NCBI RefSeq assembly: GCF_040581485.1
Contig: NC_090133.1
Span: 18,910,001-18,974,000 of the forward strand
Source of the DNA: Linepithema humile
Lineage: Eukaryota; Arthropoda; Insecta; Hymenoptera; Formicidae
Reading direction: 5' to 3'
DNA: 64,000 nt
The position numbers and the translations under genes were made by a program. Under the pieces are notes generated by a model. The model was not told the DNA's origin. It made no database searches and worked only from the letters and a program-made list of their open reading frames with translations. Positions 50,301 to 63,258 of this stretch are shown in pieces (within the stretch, counting starts at the first letter, position 1; each line of letters opens with the position of its first letter).

Positions 50301-53300
50301 ACTTGTTGATAGCGCACTCCCCGGTTATTTATATTGCACTCGTCCCCCGCGATGCTATCGCGCGATGATCGGCGACTGACGCGCGTTCATCTCACGTGAG
50401 TCAACCCCCTCGGAACCCGAGTCACTGCTTCGAAGAGAAAAATCCGGGGAAAAAATTCAGGCAGATCTTACATGAAGTAGACAAAGTGGTGGAAATCGGA
50501 GAAGACATCTCTTTTCTAGAATCTTCAAGTTTTCTGATACAAATTACTTTTGTTTGTGAACAAATGTAGCAAAAGATCTTTTTGCATGTATCATCTGACA
50601 CTCAGATTGTTAATATTAAAACTCTTGCAGCTAATTAAAATCTTATCAAAGTTTTGCAGCAACATATAAACAGGACAACGAACCGTCGCTGTTCATTACT
50701 AAAAATTTAGCGATAAAAATGATAATGAAGTTAGTGTTTATGCAATAAATAGGATTGCTCCGTGCGATATCTCAATGATAAGACATGATGCTTACTAGCG
50801 CGTTGTTGTTACTGGCCGCGGATCACGGCGGCATTTGATGTTTTTAACGCCATGTTTCTAGGATAAGAAAATACTCACGAAGAGGAAAGAAAGCACTCGG
50901 GCGAAGTATCGAGTACGGCGCGATGAGGACCACCTGCGTGACTGAACGAAACAGCCGCGGTATATGTTTAGTGTTTCGCGTCGTCGTAACGCAGGTAGCG
51001 CTACCGAACGATTTGTCGCACCCCGATCAGAGATGATCGGACTGCGGCGATTACCAGTGGAGGAAGATAACTTACAGGTCGGATGCTGTGGATGCCGCCG
51101 CTGCCGAAGAAATATTCCCTTCCGTACGCGACTATTGCCGTGTGCCATATTCCGTCCAGCTGACGACCTAAAAACAAAAATCCGGCATTAATGCTGGTAA
51201 TAAAAGCGTAAAAAATGTAATTTTATAAAATTATGATGCCCTAATAATGATAATGAATATTTCTATATATTTTCAGGTATGTCTTTTTCTTAATATAATT
51301 GTAATACTTTTACTTGTTAACTAACACTTTTAGACTGTAGAGATTAAAGAATATCAATATAATTTTTTGTTAATTAATTAACAATCCAAATAGTGTAGCG
51401 ACAAATATAAAATCAATGACAATTCTAATAGTAGAATAGAAAAATAATAATAATTAATAATAAATATGTCGATGCAAAGAATGTTAATTTACTAAACTTT
51501 CACAATGTACAAGATTTTCTATTCCTTCACATACTAGAAACAAAAAATTGAAAAATTTTTTCAAAATTCTGTAGTAGCAGGCTGAATAGTTAAAATTTCT
51601 GAAACCAGAAAGAACTCGAGATTATGAGAATGTATTCTATTTGTATCTCTGGCGTGATCCAAAGAAGCAACCTCGAGACAGGCTTAAATTCAAGCTCATA
51701 CTCTTGTTCAAGGACCGACAAAGACGATAATATTTGTCGCGTGAATTCAGAACCCGCTAGATCGGAGCGTAAAGCGCGAAACTCGCGGGCCCGGGCTCGC
51801 GGACTCGTACGCACCATCTTCGACCCAGTTTTGCGGAAATAGCTAAGTACATCCGCGTACGCACATATGTCGCTTCGTGGCTTTCTCATTGCGCTCGGGC
51901 CTCCGCGACTTCGTTCGGTGGTGACGACCTCGCAAGAAATAACTTGGCCGTTATAATTACTTCCAGAGCGATGCGAGACGCAGCGTTGCCGGGACGTTTA
52001 CGACGAATTCGGAGCCGGAAAGCGAGTCTCGGTGCTTTTGATATCGCAAATGCAATAATATTTATTCATCATTCGTGCAAATGATTTTAATCGTAAATAA
52101 ATAAAGTTTTACATGATATAATTTCCGATCTAATGCCTCAATGAAGACATAATTGCTTAAAAAACATTGGCTAAGATTTCTTATATCCCAGGAAGAGCCG
52201 TGTAATTTCCCAAATTCTCAGAATAGTTTACAAAACGATTCCAACATACACAAGTTTTATTTGATTTGTTGTTCGGTCCAGAACGATTGCCAATGTGCTC
52301 AGACCTAACAAAGCTCTTTCTCAGTATTGGAACAAAATGCGGAATACCGATTACACGCACATACAAACGGCGCATTCAATGCACTCTAAAATAAACGTCC
52401 GCGAGCAAGCTGAGAGAAACCTCGGACACGTGGTGCAACTGGTCTGTGTGTATACGTCGTGCTTTACGCCATTCGCATGGAATTTCGGATCACGGAGCAA
52501 CCCGCGTCTGGCATCTCTTCCGGCTACTTCCGCGTCCCGTTGCACGATACTCCAGGTTATTATTGTGCATACCGCGCCCATTTACACGCGCTTCGCCTAC
52601 GACGCCTCGTGCGTATTCCGTTTTAAGCCTTCAATATTGTCATGAATTCTTAATAGTTGTGTTAGTCTATCCAATCCTATAATAATACAAAAGGTAGAAT
52701 ATTATAGAAGCAAAACATGGTAAAATTAACATAAAATAATAAAAAAAGATAGCAATAAAACATTTTTTTTAATCTTCTGTATCCACGTCTAATGATCATA
52801 CCATAGTTTTGTCATTTCTGTGTACATTTTATTGGCAAATACTCGGCAGTGAACCGCGTAAATCAGATCCGTCGTGAGAACAGCCTAAACGACAATGATA
52901 CGACAACAACATCTGCCGCTCTGAGTCATTGTCGACCAAAGTGTCATCGATTCTTGGCGGTTGTTTATATTTAAATCGTCTTTGATCCAAAATCGTCGTA
53001 CAATTTGGCAAGAATCGCACGCCGTGTTCGAGCGACATTCGATTTCTCCCTCCGGGAGCAGCAATGACGATAGTCGCGTACGACGACGTAGTCGCGCGCT
53101 ACCCGCGAGTTATGGCCATACATGACTGGTGAAATTGAACGCGTCAGGCCAAGAACCACCGATCGATCGCGTCAGCTTTTTGAAACGGAGTCACGCTATC
53201 GCAAAATTTTTTAATAACACGAACGTGAAAGCAAGAATAATCTTATAAGTCATAAATCAGAATTATGTTCAGAAAATTTAATTAAAGAATAACAAAATTA

Positions 53301-53958
53301 AGCTTCAGAAATGCTGAGTTCTGTTTTCTTAATATGTTAAATAAAGTTACATATTAATTTTTTTGTATTATATATTAAATCTTTCGCGTTCTTTCCTCTT
53401 TGTTTACATTATAGCATTTAGTTTGTAGGCAGAAAACTCTGGTCTCCATTTTCGCAGCGTACAACAAAGAAAGATATTTTACGCTTATATCTTTAAATAA
53501 CATTCCGCCAGCTCAAGGTAAAAGAGCTCAAAATCGCGTCCGATGAAAACACCGACGCGCAGCATTGCTCTTCGACAAATATCTTTAATTATTGCGGGTC
53601 ACGACGCTTGCGCTATGACGTGTTCGATTTTATAGCTCAATGCTACAATGATTTGACTTTTAAAGAAGTCCCACTTTCCATCAATCTTGAACTTGGTTCA
53701 ATCAATAAAGTGTAACAAATACTAACAGTTTCTAAAAAATTTATAAAACACTATAAAATATGCAATTTAATTTCATTTAATAAAATATTCTCAGAAAAAT
53801 CGAATTAAAAAGATGCCGGCCAACATTTAGATGAATGTTGACACTATCATTACTTAATGCTTACCTATGAGTATCGGCGACATCATTGCAGCCATTCCCT
53901 TTGTAAGATCGTAAATGTACAACTCTACTGACGTCCTTATATCTTCCGTGTCCTCCAT
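43539..53958 (-). CDS. PPPDE (DESI1-type) deSUMOylating isopeptidase fused to a PUL-like domain
   Basis: Ten coding exons (53865-53958, 51076-51167, 47590-47699, 47179-47301, 46938-47090, 46363-46550, 45768-46070, 45388-45578, 45035-45223, 43539-43772) join in frame to 558 aa plus TAA. Residues about 9-165 are a PPPDE cysteine peptidase like DESI1: ELYIYDLTKGMAAMMSP, GIWHTAIVAYGREYFFGSGG with catalytic His40, and YNLFKHNCNSFTEEV with catalytic Cys110. DESI1 itself is about 168 aa and ends soon after PIGQALGPLIETL. Here a Lys/Glu-rich linker follows (about 190-330), then a helical region (about 330-558) with armadillo-like features such as NTRVKLLNVLSVAAL and DLQIRGAAIIHNLACKE, matching a PUL domain. 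PUL domains in PLAA/Ufd3 bind p97/Cdc48. I infer a SUMO/ubiquitin protease coupled to p97. The start is the first ATG after an acceptor, so 5'UTR exons lie upstream. Confidence 0.88.
47354..47386. repeat. (GT)n microsatellite
   Basis: About 16 GT units in an intron of the DESI1-PUL gene. Confidence 0.92.
47700..51075 (-). other. Intron 2 of the DESI1-PUL gene
   Basis: A 3.4-kb intron with AT-rich ends and GC-richer, CpG-containing parts at about 47.7-48.0, 48.55-48.85 and 49.95-50.4 kb. No exon or gene was recognised; open frames there match nothing known. Confidence 0.65.
51168..53864 (-). other. Intron 1 of the DESI1-PUL gene (between coding exons 1 and 2)
   Basis: A 2.7-kb intron, mixed composition, no recognised gene or element. 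Confidence 0.65.
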
Positions 53959-56900
53959 CTTGTCCTGAAGAAAAAAAATATCTTTTAATAATCAAATGCA
54001 TACAATAATAATAATCACATTAAAATGTTCTTCGTAATACATTAATACATTTCATATTTATATAATCATCATTATCGCTTCTGATTTAAAATCATGACAT
54101 TTATGGAGATAAATAAATCTATTAAGGATTACTCGAGCAATGCCTCGCAGTAGTGTCGAATGCAGTGACTAGTGAAAACGGTCTCAACAAGATTTGACAC
54201 CGTTTCTCCCAAACGGTCAATATTCATATGGAAAACCGAGAATAAACAGAAAGGTGTGCCGACCATTCTGACGCCGAATATACATCGTTCCGACATACCT
54301 TACGACGACGGGCTCTGTCGTACGTAACAACTCAGGGACGCAAATACACCACTCGTTCCGGAGCAAAGAGTCGTGCTCTCGCGTTGTATGACCCGCAGTG
54401 TCTCTCGAAAACGCTTCTCCGGCGTTTCGTCGGGAAAATGATGAGATGGAATGCCGGCCTCGCACTTAACGGCTTTGAATATATCCCTCACCCGCGCCTA
54501 ATCGACACATAAAAAATATAAGTGCCAAAAATAGAGATCTCTGGTCAAATTTCCTTGTGAAATATAATCTCTATTTCGAATTATAGAGAAAAGAAATTTT
54601 TTTATTCATTAGAAATAATTTAATAAATGCTACATAGAGTGTCTTAGCGCTGTCAGTTTTGATATAGAGAGCCTTCTTCGATAAATAATTCACAGAGTGT
54701 AGCATTTGCAATCTTTGCTATGTCTATTTTCACTTGTAAAATTAAAAATGTGAAACGTCATTTAACGTTTATTGTAGAAAGTCATTGAATATAACGAGAT
54801 TGAAGCGTTACGAGTTTATGAGTTTCACGCGTAATAAAGCTATGATTCAGCAGTTTAGACGTATCTATGTATATACAGGGTGTCGCAAAGCGATTGCTCC
54901 ATTCTCTTAATACACGAGTTGTTTGATCTGATCTATTTAAATGATTGTGAAGGATGTCGAGAAATCCAGAAGAACCTGAATAGTTTTCGAGTTATAAATA
55001 TCCAAGTTAAAATAGATTTTATAACTATTCTTTAGCAGTAACGAAAAATAGATAGAAACATTATTCCGTATTTTATTTCAATTTTACTTTAATTTATTAA
55101 TATTTCATATTTCTATCCGATTTTAAAATTTCTACAAATCACAGATATATTTTTAAATAAATAAGAATGTCAAAAGTATATTTTAATGGTAAAAAAAACA
55201 ACAGAATTTTAAATTTAAGCTTGGTTATGAAGAAACACGATGTTCAAAGCTATAACTCAAAAATTATGATATATAATAAATCTATAGATTAAAAAAAATG
55301 ACGTTAATATTGCGTATAAATGTGTAATCTGCATATATCTTGTATAAGCGCACATATATGCTAACGAGAATTAGATTAAATTGACGCTTCATAATTTAGG
55401 TGATGTCATCGCGATGTGAATAATGCGAGAGATAGACTCGCGAGAAACATGTTTGGAATTTGTTGACGATAAATAGATCGCCAGGTTTATCTGAATTTCT
55501 AAACATCTTCACTAAAATCAATGAAATATTGCAGAAAAGTGTACTGTGTATGTCTATGTTTATATTATGTTACCAAATTATGATCATATCGTATCGAAAA
55601 ATTGATATATAATAATTCAAACCAGGTCAAGTAATTTAATAATTTAGATCAAGTATTTCAATCATTCTCAAGTCAATAAAAAAACAATTGTCAGGCATAG
55701 CTATTTAGATTTAAGCATAAAGCACAAAGAAATAATCACTAGTGTCAAACACTGAAAATTAAAGATAAATTAAAAGTCAATTATTTAAATAAAAAAGTAA
55801 GGATTAGGAAGCAGCAAATAAAAAAAACAATAAAAAGAGCATCAACAAAGATAAAGGTTTACCTTCTTGTTTTCATTGATGGCTAACAGGTGGATCGATT
55901 ATCGCGGGTACAACCTCTGCGGAAACGGAGAATAGATGAAAACAGCGGGCCTTCTAGTTGATCACAATAACGATGATGAGGATGATGAGAAGTCGATGCG
56001 GTCAATCACGATGAAGAAACTTGACAAATTATGTGCAAACCAAGCAGTCGTTTCCTGAGCGGGCTGTGATGCACCTCCGCGCTAGATGACTACCGGCTAG
56101 CAAATGCAACTGATCGCGCCGAAATCCTCACCGGAGTAAGCGACCCTCCGCGGCTCGTGGAGTCTCTCACGGCGCCGTAGTCGGTTCTTGGCAGGAAGAA
56201 ACACACAGTAAAGAGGTAAGAGAGTCATAGCGTGCAGAGGCAGCGCTTGCCCGCCGTCGCGTTCCATCATCATTACAGTCGGTTTTCTCTATTCTTATCC
56301 GGGATTAAGTGGCTTATCCTCCATTCTAAACTTCCTCTAAACCTCGATCTCCACTGTTGATGCCGAATGACATGTGCAGAATGATAATGCCGATTTGATC
56401 ATATACATCTTACGCATGCTCGCATAGTCACGTGATAACTGACAGATAACCGATTAGAAGAGCAATTGAGACTGCAGGATTCCATCTGGCTGGATTAGAA
56501 GAAAGTTAAAAATAGAGGATATTCAAAATAGAGATACTCGACTGTGTTTACGCTAATTACAATTGTCAATAATGATCTTTGATAATTATCTTTGATAGTT
56601 ATCTTTGTGTATAGTAACACTTGAAAGAGAGAGATAAAAACCATGTTAGCAACATTAAAAAAATATAGCTGAGTCATCTGTTGAATGATGTACATATTTC
56701 AATGACTTATTAAAATATATATATACCTTTCGTAGGTGTTTTTTTTTTATACATTTATACATTCCATATGATTTCATAGTTATTCCGAAACATAATGAGT
56801 GTTGGCTAGATATGTTGGCAAGTACCTCTTGGACGTGTATCGCGTATAAAAATACATTATATGCATTATGATTCTTCGTTTCTGAAACATAAGTGCATAT

Positions 56901-58450
56901 AAATCAAGAGATTCTCTAAACAGGAAGAATATATATTTAGAAAATTTTGAAACGCTATATTTGATACTGTCCGTAACATTCTTTAAAAACCATTTAAGAC
57001 TTCGCAAAAGAATTAACAAAAAGGTCTTGGAAAATCAATGCTGAGTCCGAAAAATTAGCGATTAAGTTCATTAAGGTTTTACAAATAAGATATTCAATCA
57101 TGCAAACCTTACCAAGAGGTCACCATGTTTTACGTCAATCGCCGATTCGTCTAATTACATTGAAATTCATCGCCGGCAAAAGATGTGCCAGCGCCTGATT
57201 TATTTATATCCGAGTACGATCACCTGGTGAAGATTGCCGGCATCGTGGCCATGACCAGACAACAATTCGCGATTAGTTTAATGCGTCTCCTTCCCCGCAA
57301 TGAGATAACAATTGCGTACCTCACATTTAACAAAAGTTGATTACTTTACAAATAACCGTTACGTCAAATAATCTTAGAAAAATAAAAACACTAGATAAGC
57401 ATACCTCCCTTCGGAAATAAAATTCCTCTGAAAACAATCGTGCGACAAAATGTAAGAAACCAATCATATTGCGTTACATTTTATTATATTAAAAAAAACG
57501 GCAGGTTGATTGGCTATTACTTTTTATCGCGCATTGGTAGCATTGTTTTGTGCGAGCCATTGAAAGTGCAATCCTAAGCGCAAGAGAGAAACAGAGAGGG
57601 TTCGAAACGCCGCCACGGCGCAGCATTGCTACGCGCACAACCGATTCTTCGAAGCGCGTCGAGCGCGCATATATCGACAGCGTGCTCTTTCGAAAGGGCG
57701 CCCAGGGGTCGGCGTCCGCTTCCACCCTACTGTAACGCAGGTTGCATAGTGCGCGGAGCGCGTCGTGAATCCGCTAGCGGAGAAAAAGCGCGACGAGCGC
57801 GTGTCGTCTTCGACGTTGTTCTTGTCATCGCACACGCGTGAATTCGATCGGTCGGGACGGTCGGAGAGGGGAAAAAAACCGAGCGAGGTCGCGAACAGAA
57901 GGAACGGAGCGCGCGCCAAGCGAACCACTTACCCAGCGTCGACAATTCTCTCGAAGACTCACAACAGCGACTCGACCCGCGCCAACTCGAACTCGTTCAT
58001 TGGTGACTCGGGCTCAGTGGCAGAATGATTGCCTAGTCAGTCGATGGGTTCGTTGCACTGCATCAAGTGACTGCGATAAAATCGTAGGATTCTCTTGCTC
58101 ACGCTCGCTCAGCTGACTCTTATCTCCGTGTGGTACGGCGGGAAAACGCCACAGACAAACGGCAGTGCGGGACTAAAGAGGTGCGCGTAACTGACGTGGG
58201 AAGTAACCGCGCGGTGACATCAATATATTCCGTTGTAATCGCCGCGGCATCGCTCGCGGGGGAAGTCGCTCGTCACCGCGAAGACGTGGAGGTTAGGTTG
58301 GTCGGTCCAACAGACCCGACGTTGACTCGACAGTTTTCTTCAAGCGCGGAGCGTCGCCGCGCACTAGGGACTTTGGCGCCGCCGCGCACTCGTGCGGCAA
58401 TACGTTATAGCGGGCTGAACAGCTGATGCACCACCGACAACACCGGCGAA
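53959..58450. other. Divergent region between DESI1-PUL and NPL4
   Basis: Contains the 5'UTR exon or exons of the DESI1-PUL gene and the promoters of both genes. Most of 54.5-57.5 kb is AT-rich. Bases 57.55-58.45 kb are GC- and CpG-rich. A consensus donor on the minus strand (GTAAGTGG, after GACGCTGG) near 57.93 kb could end a non-coding first exon of DESI1-PUL, spliced to the acceptor before 53966. At about 54887 a CAGGGTGTCGCAAAG segment resembles an end of a common insect repeat. Confidence 0.45.
57550..58450. promoter_or_regulatory. GC-rich putative bidirectional promoter region
   Basis: CpG-dense region directly upstream of the NPL4 start, with a possible minus-strand first exon donor near 57.93 kb for the DESI1-PUL gene. 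Open frames on both strands here are low-stop-density artefacts of high GC. Confidence 0.45.
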
Positions 58451-61400
58451 ATGTCAAAACCCGGGCAATTTGTAAGTCAACACTGCATGTATCCATTGGC
58501 TGATAATCAGCGATAGAATCGTGAACGTGATTCCATCGTGATCATGCATACGCTCGATCACGAAATCGCCTTGCGTTCTCGTGCGAAATTTATGTATTCC
58601 GGCGCGAGCGATCGTGTTCCACGCGGTCTCATAGTGTAATTGTGAAAAATTTCCAGTCACAACTAATATAAAATTAGTTTGTTTGGACTTTTTGCAATGT
58701 TATTTAGCTCTCCATACGTTTTTCTAATTATTGGTAATTTTTATGATTATAAATGAACAAAAGTTTGACATCAAACATACGCGTTTCTTTGTAACATTTA
58801 TTTTCGTGACTTGATAATTTCTCGAATGCACAGTCAATTATGTAACTTACGCACAGAAATTAGAAAATTTGGAGCTCATCTGTTGCTTTTGCAAATGATT
58901 TATTTGGGATTATTATTGCAATGAATCTAAACATAGAAATTATTTGTATAAAAGATAGTAGATAGTAGATATTTTCTATTACAATTTTGTTTTTGTATAA
59001 AACTTGTTTCAATCAAATGAATAGTATAGAAAGTTAAATAATTTTATTTTTTAAGATTTTGAGAGTGTTACTTTTGGTTGAATAAACATAAATTTGTATA
59101 TTATATCATACGTATGTTATGTGTATATTATATCTTGTGTCTTTTCAGATTCTACGCGTACAGTCCTCAGAAGGAACAAAACGTATAGAAGTACTACCTT
59201 CTGATACACTTTCTCAACTGTATGAAAAGGTATGGATATATTATTCTTTTTAAGTATCATACTTCATAACCTGGTTAAAATTTATCTGGATTATTTCTTG
59301 TTTAGGTGTACGAAGCTTTTGATTTAAATAGTTTTGGATTTAATCTCTGTAAGCAACGAAATCAGAATGAGCTGCTTACATCTACTCGAAGTAGAACAGT
59401 GTCAGGAGCTGGTCTTTCTCATGGAGATATGCTGTATCTTGCGCCAGCCAATGACACTCAGCTATGGAGTGCTCCATCGACCAGCAGTGCCTCCAACACT
59501 ACTTCAGGTGCTGATCATTCATTTACATGGCAGAATTAGAATTAAGATAAAGCATATTATTTTTTAGGGAGTAATAAAGATGATAACATTAATATTAAAT
59601 TAGAAAACAATTATAATAATTAAGAAAAATAATGTATATTTAATTAAAAACACTATTCTATTTATCAGAGCTCGGAATTTATATTAATATTGCTTTGTAT
59701 GCTTGAAATGTTACAGAAGCAGCGCCAATGGACACCACAAATGGATTTACAAATCGTACACCTATTCTCTCACGATCTCTGCCAAGTGTAGTCGAGGATG
59801 ACGTCGACGAGCAATTATGGAAACTGGATGGGAAAATACAACGTAAACGTGATGAAAAACTGTAAGTAATCTAAGAAATTTAAAGGTAGTATTGTGGTGG
59901 GAAATAGAGAGAAATTTATTTTTACAGCTGTCGGCATGGAGCGAGAGGATGCTGCGTGCACTGTTCTCCTCTCGAGCCTTTTGATGAAATTTACCTAAAA
60001 GAACAAAATATCAAGCATCTGTCCTTTCATTCATATCTCAGGAAGCTCACTGCCGGAGTTGATAGGTATGTGTGATTGCAAGGATTCATGACAGAAAAAA
60101 AGAACAATTCGATTGTATCTTGTGTATATTTGTCGCACAGGGGCAAGTTTATACAATTAGACGACATAAGCTGCCGTATAAAGACTGGCTGCAAGGACCA
60201 TCCGCCGTGGCCGCGAGGAATCTGCAGCAAGTGCCAACCGAACTCGATCACTCTGAATCGCCAGACTTATCGGCACGTGGACAACATCGTGTTCGAAAAT
60301 GCTAGTTTAGTAGAACGTTTTCTTAATTACTGGCGTAGCACCGGGCACCAGCGTATCGGCTATCTGTACGGAAGATACGAAGTACACTCGGATGTCCCGC
60401 TAGGAATTAGAGCCGTCGTTACGGCTATATACGAACCACCGCAGGTACGTAGCGCTCGTACGATCCTCGATGAAATCTATGAACATACATGTTTTTTTTT
60501 CTTTTTTTTTTTCTTTTTTTTCTTTTTTTTGATAAATAAGCATCGAAATAACATTCGCGTTGATTTGTCAGGAAAGTACAAAAGACACAATAAGACTTCT
60601 GCCGGACGAGAGGGAAGCGTTAGTCGAGGAATTAGGCCGGACACTTAATCTGAGGAGAGTCGGATGGATTTTCACTGATCTCATAGCCGACGATGTTAAA
60701 AAGGGAACGGTAATTTGACACAGTTTTTTTTTATTCCTTACGCAATTCGCTCGTGTACCGACTTCGTACGTGCGGCGATTAACTTTGTCAGTTTTATTCA
60801 ATCAGGTCAAGCATGTTCGCAATATAGAAAGCCATTTCCTATCTGCTCAAGAGTGCATAATGGCTGGGTATTTTCAAAACCGATACCCAAACCCCTGCCG
60901 TTTCTCGCCTAATGGTTTTTTTGGCTCAAAAAGTATAACCGTTTGCGTCACAGGTAAGACAATCTCACTTCACGATCTCTCTTTTTTTCTCTGGCTTCAA
61001 AGATATTAGGTTGATTAAAAATTTTTTTATTCATCACTGGCTTTTTCTCTTGTTAAAAATAACTGAAGTTATTTCTTATTCATAAATAATGTCAACTATT
61101 TTGTTGGAATAAGAGTCTCGCATAGGACAAGACGGAAATAAGCTTTTTAATCAACCTAATAATACACATATAATTACAATCGACAATGCTATCTTCACGT
61201 TCACAATAACAGTTACGAAATCTTCGTTACAAACGCCATGTAGAACAATTTGTCAAATACACGTTTTTTTGTTTTTTTGTTTTTTTTTTGTCTAAATTAC
61301 AGGTGATGATAAAAATCAAGTACACATGGAGGGTTATCAAGTATCTAATCAGTGCATGGCGTTGGTACGAGACGGCTGTTTGGTTCCTACGAAAGACGCA

Positions 61401-61463
61401 CCGGAATTGGGCTACGTAATTGAGTCGACCGACAAGCAATACGTTCCGGATGTCTTCTACAAG
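58451..61463 (+). CDS. NPL4: NPL4 (NPLOC4), p97/VCP cofactor, 5' part
   Basis: With Ufd1, NPL4 recruits ubiquitinated substrates to the p97/Cdc48 unfoldase for ER-associated and chromatin-associated degradation. Nine exons (58451-58471, 59149-59229, 59306-59507, 59717-59861, 59928-60065, 60141-60444, 60572-60709, 60806-60953, 61303-61463) join in frame to 446 codons; human NPLOC4 has 608. Residues 1-80 form the ubiquitin-like fold that binds p97 (ILRVQSSEGTKRIEV). The zinc-binding region follows (CRHGARGCCVHCSPLEPFDE from Cys151; C207, C213, C224 and C227 around WPRGICSKCQP). The inactive MPN domain starts near residue 240 (FLNYWRSTGHQRIGYLYGRY, GIRAVVTAIYEPPQ). The visible part ends at QYVPDVFYK with donor GTGAGT, so the last roughly 150-160 residues lie beyond the window. 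The donor after exon 3 (GTGCTG) is weak but gives the right phase. A MITE sits in intron 8. Confidence 0.95.
60491..60530. repeat. T-rich tract (T runs broken by single C)
   Basis: Four T runs of 7-11 separated by single C bases in NPL4 intron 6, apparently serving as or beside the polypyrimidine region upstream of exon 7. Confidence 0.85.
61006..61159. mobile_element. 154-bp mariner-type MITE in an NPL4 intron
   Basis: Perfect 16-bp terminal inverted repeats TTAGGTTGATTAAAAA at both ends and a TA duplication (61004-61005 and 61160-61161). The AT-rich 120-bp interior has no coding capacity. It lies within intron 8 of NPL4, leaving exon 9 and its acceptor intact. Confidence 0.85.
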
Positions 61464-63258
61464 GTGAGTTCAAATATATATATATATCGATTTTATTTTT
61501 CTCTTCGATTAAGTTTCCTTTGAATCACTTCGATCTGTATACATATATCGAACGAGTGTCTTTGAATTTTCTCATGTCTATCGCAGCTTAATATTTATTG
61601 GAAGTTATGCTATTCTTCTTCTCGCACAACAATTAAGGTGTAGGTATAGGTGTGAAAAGGGTACGCAGAAATTATAATACTCAAGTGAAAGGAGAACAGT
61701 TTATAACTCAAAATCGATCGATTAAAAGTACATTTAAGTTCGGGCAACGAACGTTCACTTCGTACATGTACATAATAATGAAATAATAAAATTCGTTTAA
61801 ACGACGGCTCTACGGTGTAATTACCGCGAACCTGAAAAAAAAATCACGATCTTTACATTCTCAATGATCATCACGCTTCGAGAGGAGAGAGAGAGAGAGA
61901 AAGAAAGAAAGAGAGGGAGAGAAAGGGACAAGAGCGGAGTAAGAAAGAGGAAAAAAAATAGCGAGGTAGAAAGACGTGGAAAGAACTTGTCCAATGCTTA
62001 CAGCCGCTCAATCGTTTAATCGCACGCGAGGGGCAAGGTAAATCGGTCGGTCGTTAGAATCGATATTACAAGCTATGCGTTGTTACCTCATCACTTCATA
62101 AAAATATATGTAGTATATATCTTGTATATATAATATACGCGCGCATAGGTATCTGTGTGTGTATATATATATGTATGTGTTGTATTGTATGTGTATACAG
62201 GTGGGCCTGTAACTTTTTTTATTCGCTTCGGTACAACATTTTCTCTTTTTTTTCTTTTTCCCAACAATTGCATCTACGGTCGAGGATTTACGTACTAAGA
62301 GTTACAATTTGTCGGAGTCTTCTTCGCTCGGGGCCGAAACGAGAGAAATTCGCTCATTCATCCATCCGTTCGAACACACAGCCACCCCCCTCCCTTCCGA
62401 TCGTCGTGTATATAATATTGTACATGTACAGGAGCGAGTTATTTTTATACCTAAAGACGACGCACAACGCGACGACGCTTTTTCACGTTGCGTCCAATCA
62501 TCGCGACGCACAAAATCGCGCGATGCCGATCGCGAGAGACGCATTTTTTTTTCTTCTTTTTATCAGCTAATTAACAAGTGTTAAAACTTTCAAGTTCAAC
62601 ATCGAATGAGGCTTTTCTTCGAGAAGGCATATCCGCGACGACGCGAGGGCGTGCAATTTTTATTCTTTTTTTTTTCTTTGCTATTACGGTAACGCGTGAG
62701 TGTGCCTTGCCTTGTACGCGCGTGGAAATACGCACGCACGTATCCGCGAGAGTATGAAACGCCGTCCGCGCTCTCGCGTACGCGCGTACGTGTGACAATG
62801 TATATAACGATACATAACGCATGGGACTTCATTTACGAGGATTCAGACGAGTAGTTTTAACGCAATTACATTATATCGTAGTATTTCGATATACAGCATC
62901 GAGGAATGATTCGTTTAATATATATATACGTCATATATATTCGCACATATTTCCTTTTTTTTTCTCTTTCGTTCGTTTCCCGATCAGACGACGACGAGAC
63001 TTACGATCTACATAGTAGTAGTTAGGCCTTGCATACAGTTGCGACGTATTGAGATCTAATCTTAAATACAGTTACATTTCACGACGGTTCGCTAGTTCGC
63101 AAAGAACGAAAAGGGAACAAGGTTCGCCACAAGTGTCCGAGCAGCGGAGTCGCAAAAGATTCTTCCTCGCAAGACGCGCGCGCGCGATGAAATTATCTCT
63201 ATTTCCTTTCCCTTTTAGCTCTTTTCCTCGCATCCCCTGGAAACGATACACGATCGAA

